From positions 71,236-135,235 of the forward strand of contig UQNS01000004.1 in assembly GCA_900542465.1 (NCBI GenBank): a stretch of 64,000 nt of DNA, written 5' to 3'. This document shows positions 17,608-25,490 of this stretch, piece after piece. Within the stretch, counting starts at the first letter, position 1. Every line of letters starts with the position of its first letter. Source of the DNA: an uncultured Eubacteriales bacterium. Its GTDB lineage: Bacteria > Bacillota > Clostridia > Lachnospirales > Lachnospiraceae. The notes beneath the pieces are model-generated. The model made no database searches, was not told the DNA's origin, and worked only from the letters and a program-made list of their open reading frames with translations. Position numbers and translations under genes: made by a program.

Positions 17608-18909
17608 TTACTTGTTGAAGTTAAAAGCTTTCTTTCCGGGATAAACCGCGCTGTCTCCAAGCTTTTCTTCAATACGAAGTAACTGGTTATACTTTGCAAC
17701 ACGCTCTGACCTTGAAGGTGCGCCTGTTTTGATTTGACCGGCATTAAGCGCTACCGCAAGATCAGCTATAGTCGTATCTTCCGTCTCTCCGGATCTGTGA
17801 GATATAATAGCTGTATACCCGGCATTATGAGCTAGCTTGATAGTTTCAAGCGTTTCGGATACTGATCCGATCTGGTTCAGCTTGATAAGGATAGAGTTGC
17901 CGCATGACTCCTCAATTCCTTTCGCAAGCCTTTTTGAATTAGTCACGAACAGATCATCGCCAACAAGCTGCACTTTATGACCAAGCCTTTCAGTCATCTT
18001 CTTCCAGCCTTCCCAGTCTTCCTCGTCAAGGCCATCTTCGATAGAGTATATCGGATACTTATCCACCATTTCTTCCCAATGCGCAATAAGCTCATCTGCT
18101 GTCATTTCTTTGCCTGATTTTGGCTGACGGTAGAAGCCGATCCCTTTATCACTCTTCCACTCGGATGATGCTGCGTCAAGTGCAATAACAAAGTCTTCTC
18201 CCGGTCTGTAACCTGCCATCTCAATAGCCTTAAGAATATGCTCTATGGCATCTTCGTCTGACTTTAAGTCCGGCGCAAAGCCTCCTTCATCACCAACACT
18301 CGTTACGCTGCCCTCTGATAAAAGAAGTTTATGGAGAGCATGGAAAACTTCCGTACACCAGCGAAGACCTTCACTGAATGAAGGTGCGCCCGCAGGCATT
18401 ACCATAAATTCCTGTGTATCCACTGAGTTCGATGCGTGAGCGCCTCCATTTAAGATATTCATCATAGGAACAGGAAGTCTGTTTCCGTTTAATCCGCCGA
18501 AGAAACGATATACAGGGATATCAAGGCCTTTTGCTGCAGCATTGACTGTTGCAAGTGATACCGCAAGAATAGCATTTGCACCCAAACCAGCTTTATTATC
18601 TGTTCCGTCAATCTCAAGCATAACCTTGTCGACAGCATATACATCTGAAGGATCCATTCCGGCGATCGCAGGGGATATCTTTTCGTTGATATTAGCCACT
18701 GCTGTAAGAACTCCCTTACCGCCATAACGAGCTTTATCACCATCTCTTAATTCCAGCGCTTCAAATACGCCTGTAGATGCTCCTGATGGTGCAATACCTC
18801 TTCCAATCGTTCCATCTGTAAGGATGACCTCTGCTTCTACCGTTGGATTTCCTCTTGAATCAATGACCTGTCTTCCAATAACTTTTTCAATTGCGAGTTG
18901 ATTGCTCAT
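17608..18909 (-). CDS. eno: Enolase
   Basis: Converts 2-phosphoglycerate to phosphoenolpyruvate. 433 residues, full length. Motifs: N-terminal RQVIDSRGNPTVE, APSGASTGVFEALELRD, metal ligands in IALDAASSEW, SIEDGLDEEDW and VGDDLFVTN, and the late IISHRSGETEDTTIADLAV block. It is preceded by AAGAGG and leads a two-gene unit with the Fnr-like regulator. The start lies about 90 bases from the pfl fragment. Confidence 0.97.
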   Translation of the reverse strand: MSNQLAIEKVIGRQVIDSRGNPTVEAEVILTDGTIGRGIAPSGASTGVFEALELRDGDKARYGGKGVLTAVANINEKISPAIAGMDPSDVYAVDKVMLEIDGTDNKAGLGANAILAVSLATVNAAAKGLDIPVYRFFGGLNGNRLPVPMMNILNGGAHASNSVDTQEFMVMPAGAPSFSEGLRWCTEVFHALHKLLLSEGSVTSVGDEGGFAPDLKSDEDAIEHILKAIEMAGYRPGEDFVIALDAASSEWKSDKGIGFYRQPKSGKEMTADELIAHWEEMVDKYPIYSIEDGLDEEDWEGWKKMTERLGHKVQLVGDDLFVTNSKRLAKGIEESCGNSILIKLNQIGSVSETLETIKLAHNAGYTAIISHRSGETEDTTIADLAVALNAGQIKTGAPSRSERVAKYNQLLRIEEKLGDSAVYPGKKAFNFNK

Positions 18910-18999
18910 TTAAAACCTCTTCCTTGTTCCTGATCAAATTTTTACGTTTTTAATTACAGCCATATCTTATACAATCTTAAGCTTTACTGCAAGAACTAA

Positions 19000-19314
19000 T
19001 TAGCACATCTTATTGTGAGCCGTCCTCGCTATTACATCCATCTGCTGTTCTCTGGTCAGGTCGATAAATTTAACCGCGTATCCTGATACACGAATAGTAA
19101 AGTTTGCATATTCCGGTCTTTCCGGATGTTCCATAGCATCCTTCAGCTTTTCTATCCCAAATACATTTACGTTCAGGTGATGGGCTTTTTGCTCAAAGTA
19201 ACCATCCATTACACTTACCAGATTATTTATCCTCTCGGCCTCCGAGTTACCCATAGCCTCAGGATTTATCGTCTGAGTATTGGAGATCCCATCCAACGCA
19301 TATTCATATAGAAA
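19000..19314 (-). pseudogene. C-terminal fragment of pyruvate formate-lyase (glycyl-radical domain)
   Basis: About 100 residues matching the end of formate C-acetyltransferase: YALDGISNTQTINP, HHLNVNVFG, then the glycyl-radical loop RVSGYAV (Gly about 26 residues from the end) and the family C-terminus. The 600-plus preceding residues with the two catalytic cysteines are missing. The homology reaches back past the only usable start (TTG at 19296), which has no ribosome site, then meets a stop at 19315-19317. So this is a truncated gene rather than a dedicated GrcA 'spare part', although the radical domain itself is intact. It ends exactly where the tetR fragment begins on the other strand. 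Confidence 0.8.
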
Positions 19315-19696
19315 TTATTCATCCAAAAATGACGTTATCCTTGAAATAGCAAAAGATCTTTCAGATAAAATGACCGGGCATTTTGATGACGCTATGCACA
19401 TATCCAACCCTGAACTTGTCTTTCTGGATATCTTCAGAGAAATTAAAACCAATAAAAAATACTTTGAGATCTATCTCAGATCAAAGCAGACCATCGACTT
19501 TCTGCTACCCCCGGAATTCAGAGCATCATTCAGCGAAAAGGACTCGACCGGCCTGCAGCGTTACGCCAATATAGCTGCCTCCAATGCGCTTTCCGGAATC
19601 ATCGATGTATGGATCGCTGATGGTATGAAAGAAAGTCCTGAAGAAATGGCCAATATCTGCAATTCTATTTTTGAAGTCCTCCTTCAGTTAAGATAA
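19304..19696 (+). pseudogene. TetR-type regulator lacking its DNA-binding domain
   Basis: About 130 residues: the SYRNYSSKNDVILEI segment matches the end of a TetR HTH (tFYrnYsSKedvl), followed by an all-helical ligand domain. The roughly 40 residues that hold the helix-turn-helix are missing. The open frame begins at 19277, but its first codons are the antisense of the pfl fragment. There is no ribosome site. Interpreted as the other half of a deletion that fused two divergent genes. Confidence 0.75.
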
Positions 19697-19713
19697 AAAT
19701 TACAAAAATTAAC

Positions 19714-19742
19714 TTGATTGTAATGTACGCCTATCTTACACT
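19714..19742 (+). promoter_or_regulatory. Possible promoter for the membrane GDPD gene
   Basis: TTGATT (19714-19719), 17-base spacer, TACACT (19737-19742). The -10 is weak. Confidence 0.45.
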
Positions 19743-19797
19743 AAGAATGTCGTAAAAAATATGAAAAAATTCAATGTCTGCAAAATTATATGGGGAT

Positions 19798-21561
19798 ATG
19801 ATTAAATTAAAAATTAAAAAGAACAATTTACTTAAATATTTTGGGGAATACTCCAGTATCATCTTATATCAGCTGGTATCCAAGTCACTGGTCGTCCTGA
19901 TCATGTGGCTGCTTCGTCAGGCCGTAGGCGGCATTTTATGGGTGACCGGCCGTCCTGCGTTTACCAGCGGCGATGTTCCCTACCTTCTTAGGACATGGCA
20001 GGGTTGGAGCGCTCTGCTTATAGGTTTTACCTCTCTTGTTATTTACACCACATTTGATATAAATGCCATGATCCTGATGAGTCAGAACGTGCTTTACCAT
20101 AAGAAAGAGTCTTTTCTTTCCATCTTTAAAAAAGCCTTTTCTTTTTTCCCCAGATTTTTCTCATTCAGAGGTGTATTGATAATCATCTACGCTTCCTTCT
20201 TTACGCCTATGACCTGGGGGGCTCTGGGATTTTCTATCACAAATACCTTTAAGATGCCTGACTTTATACTGTCCGCCATAACGAGGCACCCTGTGACCAA
20301 TGCTCTTTATATACTTGGTCTGATCGTTATGAACCTTTTCGGAGTGGTCTACTTCTTCACCTTCCACTACGTGGTTCTTGGCAGAAAGCCGGTATCAAAA
20401 GCCATGCTGTCTTCGCGAAATCTTATGTTTAAATACTGGCAGGATGTATTACTGAGGTACATAACATTCTTCCTTAAATGTCTGGCTGTTGCCGGGATCT
20501 TTGTCGGTATTTTCATAGTACTTCCTTTGGTTTGTCTGAAATTCAGCGGTATCTCCGGATTTGCTCTGCACTTTGGCACGATCATGGTTACTGCCTTTAT
20601 CGTGACCGGTGTAGGATTCTACTTCTTATTGTTTGCACCGCTCCAGCTGGTCAAGCTGACTTCTATATACGACAGTTATGAAGATCCGGTAGAACCCCAT
20701 TCGCATAACAAGGTCTGCTCCTTTAAAAGGTATACGATCGGCATAATAATATACTTCGCCGTCTGTGCGGGCCTCAGCACTTACTTTGCCTACAACTTTG
20801 ACTACTACTTCCCGATAAGTAAAGATGCACAGATCATCGCCCACCGTGGAGGCGGTTACCTGTCTACCGAGAATACCGTCGAGTCTATTTATGCAGCTTA
20901 CGATCAGGGTGTTTACGCATCTGAAATAGATATACAAAGAACTGCCGATGATCACTATGTTGTCAACCATGATAAGAATTTTTCCAGATTATGCGGTGAT
21001 TCCAGAAGATCCTATGAAATGACCCTTGATGAGATCAAACGATTGAGGATAGACGGCAAGGCGCCTGTTGCTACTGTTGAAGAAATGTTAGATGCCGCAA
21101 AAGGCAGAGTCCGGCTCTACATCGAACTGAAAGGTGAAACTGCAGACCGCCGGATGGCCGATGATATCTATAAAATGATCAAAGAGCGAGGCATGGAAAA
21201 GGACTGTGCCATCATCAGTCTTAATTACAGTCTTATCGATTATACCGAGACCACGTATCCTGAACTGGAAACTATATATCTTTGCTACTATTCATTTGGT
21301 AAACTGGAGCATCTGAATTGTGACGGCATCGCTCTTGAGGCGGAAACGGCGACCTCCAGGAATATCGACTGGATCCACAGCGCCGGCAAACGAGTAGATG
21401 TCTGGACTTGTAATACTTCAAGCACCATAAGCCATTTCATATTGAGTAATGTTGACGGTATAATTACAGATGATGTGCATCTGTCCAACCACCTCCTGTC
21501 ATTAATGAAGCAAAGAGGCGATATCCGTCGGATCCTTAACGTTATCATTCCTGAATTATAA
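19798..21561 (+). CDS. Glycerophosphodiester phosphodiesterase with N-terminal membrane domain
   Basis: About 587 residues. The first 330 form a multi-helix membrane domain (GPDPase_memb type, about 7 helices); the rest is a GDPD TIM barrel with IAHRGGGYLSTENT, EIDIQRTADDHYVVNHD and IYIELKG-like metal and catalytic blocks intact. It would hydrolyse deacylated phospholipids or lipoteichoic-acid-type glycerophosphodiesters at the membrane. The start is uncertain: the ATG at 19774 has no ribosome site, and 19798 follows a weak GGGG. Confidence 0.9.
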   Translation: MIKLKIKKNNLLKYFGEYSSIILYQLVSKSLVVLIMWLLRQAVGGILWVTGRPAFTSGDVPYLLRTWQGWSALLIGFTSLVIYTTFDINAMILMSQNVLYHKKESFLSIFKKAFSFFPRFFSFRGVLIIIYASFFTPMTWGALGFSITNTFKMPDFILSAITRHPVTNALYILGLIVMNLFGVVYFFTFHYVVLGRKPVSKAMLSSRNLMFKYWQDVLLRYITFFLKCLAVAGIFVGIFIVLPLVCLKFSGISGFALHFGTIMVTAFIVTGVGFYFLLFAPLQLVKLTSIYDSYEDPVEPHSHNKVCSFKRYTIGIIIYFAVCAGLSTYFAYNFDYYFPISKDAQIIAHRGGGYLSTENTVESIYAAYDQGVYASEIDIQRTADDHYVVNHDKNFSRLCGDSRRSYEMTLDEIKRLRIDGKAPVATVEEMLDAAKGRVRLYIELKGETADRRMADDIYKMIKERGMEKDCAIISLNYSLIDYTETTYPELETIYLCYYSFGKLEHLNCDGIALEAETATSRNIDWIHSAGKRVDVWTCNTSSTISHFILSNVDGIITDDVHLSNHLLSLMKQRGDIRRILNVIIPEL

Positions 21562-21680
21562 TTTTCACTTGTGCCTTAGTTTTTTATAGCACAGGCATTT
21601 TTCCATAATATTTGTTAAAATGTATACATGTTTGTTTAGTATGGTCTTAAGTCACAGTGTGTTGTAAGGAGTTTGTAACT

Positions 21681-22493
21681 ATGAATACCTTTAAAGAACA
21701 CGTAAGATCTAACCTTTCAGAAAGCAGAGCTTCTTTTTTTGTGTATCTTGCTGTAAATATGATCACGATCTGTTTCGCCATCCTCAGTATTATCCGATCC
21801 AACCCCGGACATTTCTTTTTATGTCTTACAAGCATTGGGCTCTACACCCTACCTACACTCATTCCTACTATTTTCAGGATGTATGTTCCCCCGCTGTTTA
21901 GAGCCATTCTATACCTCTTCATTCTCTCATCTCAGACATTAGGAGAGCTCGCACATTTTTATATTTATGTTCCTTTTTGGGATACCAGCCTGCATATTCT
22001 CAGCGGCTTCCTGTGCGCAGCCTACGGTCTGGCTCTTGTCTACCTGCTGAACCGTGATAAGAAGATAGAGTTAAATATTTTCTTCCTCTTACTTGCTTCC
22101 ATGGGAATAACTATGCTTATCGCCGCCGGTTGGGAGATATTCGAATTTTCCATGGACCATTTTGGTCTGTTCGATATGCAGAAGGATTATATAGTCCCTC
22201 AGATAAGCTCTGTGAAGCTTGGCCTGACAGAACAGGGCGAGCCTCTAAGAATATTCAATATAAGCCGTACCATAGTCGAAACTGCTGACGGAAGATCCAT
22301 AGTGATCGATGGCGGATACTTAGATATAGGTATCACGGATACTATGAAGGATCTTATCAACAATTTCCTTGGCGGCTTCGCTTTCTGCATACTCGCCTTC
22401 CTGGCTCTGAAAAAGCATAAACCTATCAAGATCCTGTCTCAGCTCATCATCACACCTTCCGAATGGCATGATAAAAGACATCGATCTTATTAA
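21681..22493 (+). CDS. Multi-pass membrane protein, YjdF/DUF2238-like
   Basis: 270 residues with about six helices. Conserved-looking polar blocks between helices are WDTSLHILSGFLCA, AAGWEIFEFSMDHFG and DIGITDTMKDLINNFLGG. These resemble the D..lH..sG / WE..E / D..kD...N..G spacing of YjdF-type proteins, but an insertion near residues 180-225 is unlike them. Function unknown. The ATG at 21681 has AAGGAG upstream; a slightly longer in-frame start at 21657 lacks one. Confidence 0.65.
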   Translation: MNTFKEHVRSNLSESRASFFVYLAVNMITICFAILSIIRSNPGHFFLCLTSIGLYTLPTLIPTIFRMYVPPLFRAILYLFILSSQTLGELAHFYIYVPFWDTSLHILSGFLCAAYGLALVYLLNRDKKIELNIFFLLLASMGITMLIAAGWEIFEFSMDHFGLFDMQKDYIVPQISSVKLGLTEQGEPLRIFNISRTIVETADGRSIVIDGGYLDIGITDTMKDLINNFLGGFAFCILAFLALKKHKPIKILSQLIITPSEWHDKRHRSY

Positions 22494-22585
22494 TGTTTTC
22501 TTACTGAAATGCAGATATTTTTTATATAAATACAGGAAGATAAATGTTATAATCTTGAATATATTAAATTAAAAGGAGAAAGATA

Positions 22586-23110
22586 ATGGCAGAACAAAAT
22601 CCTATCGTTACAATTAATATGGAAGACGGCGGAGTTATGAAACTTGAGCTCTATCCTGAGATCGCACCTGTTTCAGTAAATAACTTCATCAGTCTTATCA
22701 ATAAAGGCTTCTACAATGGAGTGATCTTCCACAGAGTCATTCCTCAGTTCATGATACAGGGCGGAGATCCTGAAGGCAGAGGTACAGGCGGACCCGGTTA
22801 TTCTATAAAAGGTGAATTTGCCGCTAATGGTATAGCTAATGACCTTAAGCACACCAGAGGAGTTCTTTCAATGGCTCGTTCAGCTGCATACAACTCTGCA
22901 GGATCACAGTTCTTCATTATGCATGCAGATGCTCCTCATCTTGACGGACAATATGCTGCTTTCGGTAAGCTTATCGAAGGCGAAGATGTGCTTGATGCGA
23001 TCGCTGCAGTCGATACCAATCCTATGGATAAACCAAGGACTCCTGTTGTTATGCAGACTGTGACCGTCGATACATTCGGTGTTGAATATCCGGAACCGGA
23101 AAAAGCTTGA
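22586..23110 (+). CDS. Peptidyl-prolyl cis-trans isomerase, cyclophilin type
   Basis: 174-residue cytoplasmic cyclophilin. The catalytic arginine is in FHRVIPQFMIQGGDP; SAGSQFFIM and LDGQYAAFGKL are the other active-site blocks. No signal peptide, so it is the short cytosolic PpiB-like form. AAAGGAG precedes the ATG and a terminator follows. Confidence 0.95.
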   Translation: MAEQNPIVTINMEDGGVMKLELYPEIAPVSVNNFISLINKGFYNGVIFHRVIPQFMIQGGDPEGRGTGGPGYSIKGEFAANGIANDLKHTRGVLSMARSAAYNSAGSQFFIMHADAPHLDGQYAAFGKLIEGEDVLDAIAAVDTNPMDKPRTPVVMQTVTVDTFGVEYPEPEKA

Positions 23111-23132
23111 TACAGGCTGTGATACTTATTAG

Positions 23133-23160
23133 AAAACAGTAATTTAATTACTGTTTTTTT
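23133..23160 (+). terminator. Terminator after cyclophilin gene
   Basis: Stem AAAACAGTAA/TTACTGTTTT with a 5-base loop and a T run. Confidence 0.85.
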
Positions 23161-23185
23161 AGATATGAAAGAAAGGATTTATAAT

Positions 23186-24049
23186 ATGTTAGTTTCAGCA
23201 AAAGAAATGCTTGATGATGCCGTTAAAGGCCACTATGCAGTAGGTCATTTTAACATAAACAACTTTGAATGGATCAAAGCTATTCTAACCGCTGCACAGG
23301 AAATGCATTCTCCTGTTATCCTTGGCGTATCTGAAGGTGCTGCCAAGTACATGACCGGTTTTAAAACTGTCGTTGCAATGGCAGACGCCATGGTCAGCGA
23401 CATGGGCATCACCGTACCTGTTGCACTTCATCTTGACCATGGTACATACGAAGGATGTCTGAAATGTATCGATGCAGGTTTCTCATCAATCATGTTTGAC
23501 GGTTCTTCATACCCTATCGCGGAAAATGTTGAGAAAACTAAGGAACTTGTCAGAATCTGCGCTGAAAAGGGCATGTCCCTTGAAGCTGAAGTAGGTGCCA
23601 TCGGCGGTGAGGAGGATGGCGTGTCCAGCATGGGAGAATGTGCAGATCCGGAAGAATGTAAGGCCATAGCTGATCTTGGCGTTGATCTCCTCGCAGCCGG
23701 AATAGGTAATATTCATGGCAAGTATCCTGCCAACTGGCCCGGTCTTCGTTTTGACGTCCTTGAGAGCGTCAAGGCTAAAACCGGAGATCTTCCTCTCGTT
23801 CTCCACGGCGGCACCGGAATTCCTGCTGATATGATCCAAAAAGCCATCAACCTTGGAGTTGCTAAGATCAATGTCAATACCGAGTGTCAGATCGCCTTTA
23901 CTGCTGCGATCAGAGAGTATATCGAAGCCGGCAAAGATCTTGAAGGCAAGGGCTTCGACCCACGTAAGGTACTTAAACCTGCTACAGAAGCAATTATTAA
24001 AACTGTAAAAGATAAGATCACCCTCTTCGGTTCAGCTGATAAAGCCTGA
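23186..24049 (+). CDS. fba: Class II fructose-1,6-bisphosphate aldolase
   Basis: Zn-dependent aldolase of glycolysis, 287 residues. Sites: VALHLDHG (catalytic Asp and Zn His), EAEVGAIGGEEDG, LHGGTGIP (Zn and phosphate) and KINVNTECQ. The ATG at 23186 has AAAGGA at the right distance; the ATG at 23165 lies upstream of that site and is rejected. The sortase gene follows after 28 bases. Confidence 0.95.
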   Translation: MLVSAKEMLDDAVKGHYAVGHFNINNFEWIKAILTAAQEMHSPVILGVSEGAAKYMTGFKTVVAMADAMVSDMGITVPVALHLDHGTYEGCLKCIDAGFSSIMFDGSSYPIAENVEKTKELVRICAEKGMSLEAEVGAIGGEEDGVSSMGECADPEECKAIADLGVDLLAAGIGNIHGKYPANWPGLRFDVLESVKAKTGDLPLVLHGGTGIPADMIQKAINLGVAKINVNTECQIAFTAAIREYIEAGKDLEGKGFDPRKVLKPATEAIIKTVKDKITLFGSADKA

Positions 24050-24077
24050 TCCTCCGGGTCTTCTTCAGGGATAATAT

Positions 24078-24953
24078 ATGGAAAATATCAATGAAAATGT
24101 CGAAAGACGGAGAAAAAAGAAAAAAGGCTTTCCTATGATCAGCACCCTTATAATAATTGGGTGCGCTGTTGTTATGGCCGTTGCCTTATACAACATTATT
24201 AAGATCAAGCTGGAGTATAAACATATTTCTGACACCAACAATTCGATCATTTCTGCGATCGTAAAAGAAGAGAAGCCGGCGGCAGAAAACGCTCCGCCGC
24301 CATCCTACAACACAGATCTTGGATTCTCATATGATCATAATGCCGCATTATCTATGAATAATGACACTAAAGCTCTTTTCTACATGCCGTCTACTTCATC
24401 TAAGCTCCCTGTAGTTCAGGCTAAAGATAATGATTATTACCTTCATAGAGACTTCTATGGTAACTACTCCCGCGGAGGAACATTATTTATAGAGGCCGAG
24501 ATTAGGGAAGCTATGGCTTCCAACTACGTTATTATCTATGGCCATCATATGAATGATAATTCTATGTTCACACCTAATAATAACTATAAGGATGAAGCCT
24601 TCTACAGAAAGAACGGCAATGATGTCTTCTATTTGTTGACCGGAGACGGCGTTAAAAAATACAAGATCTTCTCCGTATTTAACGTTGAACCTACTAATGA
24701 GAGCGTTTACAGCATCAACTATTCACCGGAACAGCTGAAAGCCCGTGCAGAAAAATGGAAGTCCATGAGTAAATATGATACCGGTGTTGATATCAGCAAC
24801 GCCAGGCAGGTGGTGGCTCTCTCTTCATGTGAGGCTACGAACTACAATTACCGTTTAGTTATAATGGGTACTCTTGTTGAAGAGTCTCCTTATAAAAACC
24901 TTGGCACTACCAGTGTTGTTACTGAAACACCCGCAGAAAACTCTAACCAATAA
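24078..24953 (+). CDS. srtB: Class B sortase
   Basis: 291 residues. A basic N-terminus (RRRKKKKG) and one membrane helix (residues about 18-45) place the enzyme outside. Catalytic His in IIYGHHMND, Cys in VALSSCEA and Arg in YNYRLVIMG follow the SrtB triad. Sortase B classes anchor iron-uptake or pilus proteins with NPQTN-like signals; no substrate with a sorting signal is in the window. It ends in the same inverted repeat as the convergent LuxS-like gene. Confidence 0.9.
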   Translation: MENINENVERRRKKKKGFPMISTLIIIGCAVVMAVALYNIIKIKLEYKHISDTNNSIISAIVKEEKPAAENAPPPSYNTDLGFSYDHNAALSMNNDTKALFYMPSTSSKLPVVQAKDNDYYLHRDFYGNYSRGGTLFIEAEIREAMASNYVIIYGHHMNDNSMFTPNNNYKDEAFYRKNGNDVFYLLTGDGVKKYKIFSVFNVEPTNESVYSINYSPEQLKARAEKWKSMSKYDTGVDISNARQVVALSSCEATNYNYRLVIMGTLVEESPYKNLGTTSVVTETPAENSNQ

Positions 24954-25004
24954 AAAACATGCGCCGGTAAAATTGATATTTTACCGGCGCATGTTTTTTA
25001 TTGG
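24947..25004. terminator. Bidirectional terminator containing both stop codons
   Basis: A perfect 27-bp inverted repeat with a 4-base TGAT loop. It covers the final Gln codon and TAA of both srtB (plus) and the LuxS-like gene (minus), which therefore end with the same CAA TAA. Confidence 0.95.
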
Positions 25005-25441
25005 TAATTCGGATCATCTAATACATCGATCTTATATTTTTTTATAAAAAACTTTGCCCCGGCCACATCATCAGACTTACCTTCAGATGAAAAATCCCAT
25101 TCAAAGTTCAGCATATAATCTGCACTATCCCTCAGCAATCCAACCACGTCAGCAATTTTGTAGTCTCCCATAAAAATAAGGTCAAACCCTGAACCATTTT
25201 CCTTTGACCCAAAATAGACCATTTTACCGGCGATCTCATTGCTTTGATTTTTTAGATAAGTCCTGAACATACAGTCAATAGAATGGATCGCCCCTGAACT
25301 AAGGGGCGGTTCCGAATCCTGGTGGATAAGCTGCAGCTCAAAGGTCGTAAGTATATCTCCATCTATGGATACTTTTCTAGAAATATATAATCCCGGATCC
25401 ATTCCCGGTTCGTAAAAATTCGGAATTTCAATTCTTTCCAT
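24998..25441 (-). CDS. LuxS-fold protein lacking catalytic residues
   Basis: 147 residues aligning along their length with short-form S-ribosylhomocysteine lyase: PGLYISRK near the start, DGDILTTFELQL, EPPLSSGAIHSID, YFGSKENGSGFDLIFMGDY, then FEWDF. In active LuxS the zinc site is HxxEH plus a late Cys, and the catalytic Cys lies in G-P-M-G-C-R-T-G-F. Here HxxEH is H53-S-I-D-C57, the catalytic Cys position is Asn82, and the late Cys region (SDDVAGAKFF) has Ala. Activity as AI-2 synthase is therefore very unlikely; a binding or regulatory role is inferred. It is the last gene of the ttcA-lysR-NYN run, with AGAGGG before the ATG. Confidence 0.75.
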   Translation of the reverse strand: MERIEIPNFYEPGMDPGLYISRKVSIDGDILTTFELQLIHQDSEPPLSSGAIHSIDCMFRTYLKNQSNEIAGKMVYFGSKENGSGFDLIFMGDYKIADVVGLLRDSADYMLNFEWDFSSEGKSDDVAGAKFFIKKYKIDVLDDPNYQ

Positions 25442-25490
25442 TCAGTCCCTCTTTTGCCAATCATTACTATGGGCTGTTTTATCTGCCGTT

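Noticed and set aside
19000..19296. Dedicated glycyl-radical cofactor gene (grcA)
   Set aside because: No ribosome site, TTG start, and pfl homology extends upstream of that start until the junction with the tetR fragment.
24998..25441. Functional AI-2 synthase (LuxS)
   Set aside because: The catalytic cysteine and two of three zinc ligands are replaced.
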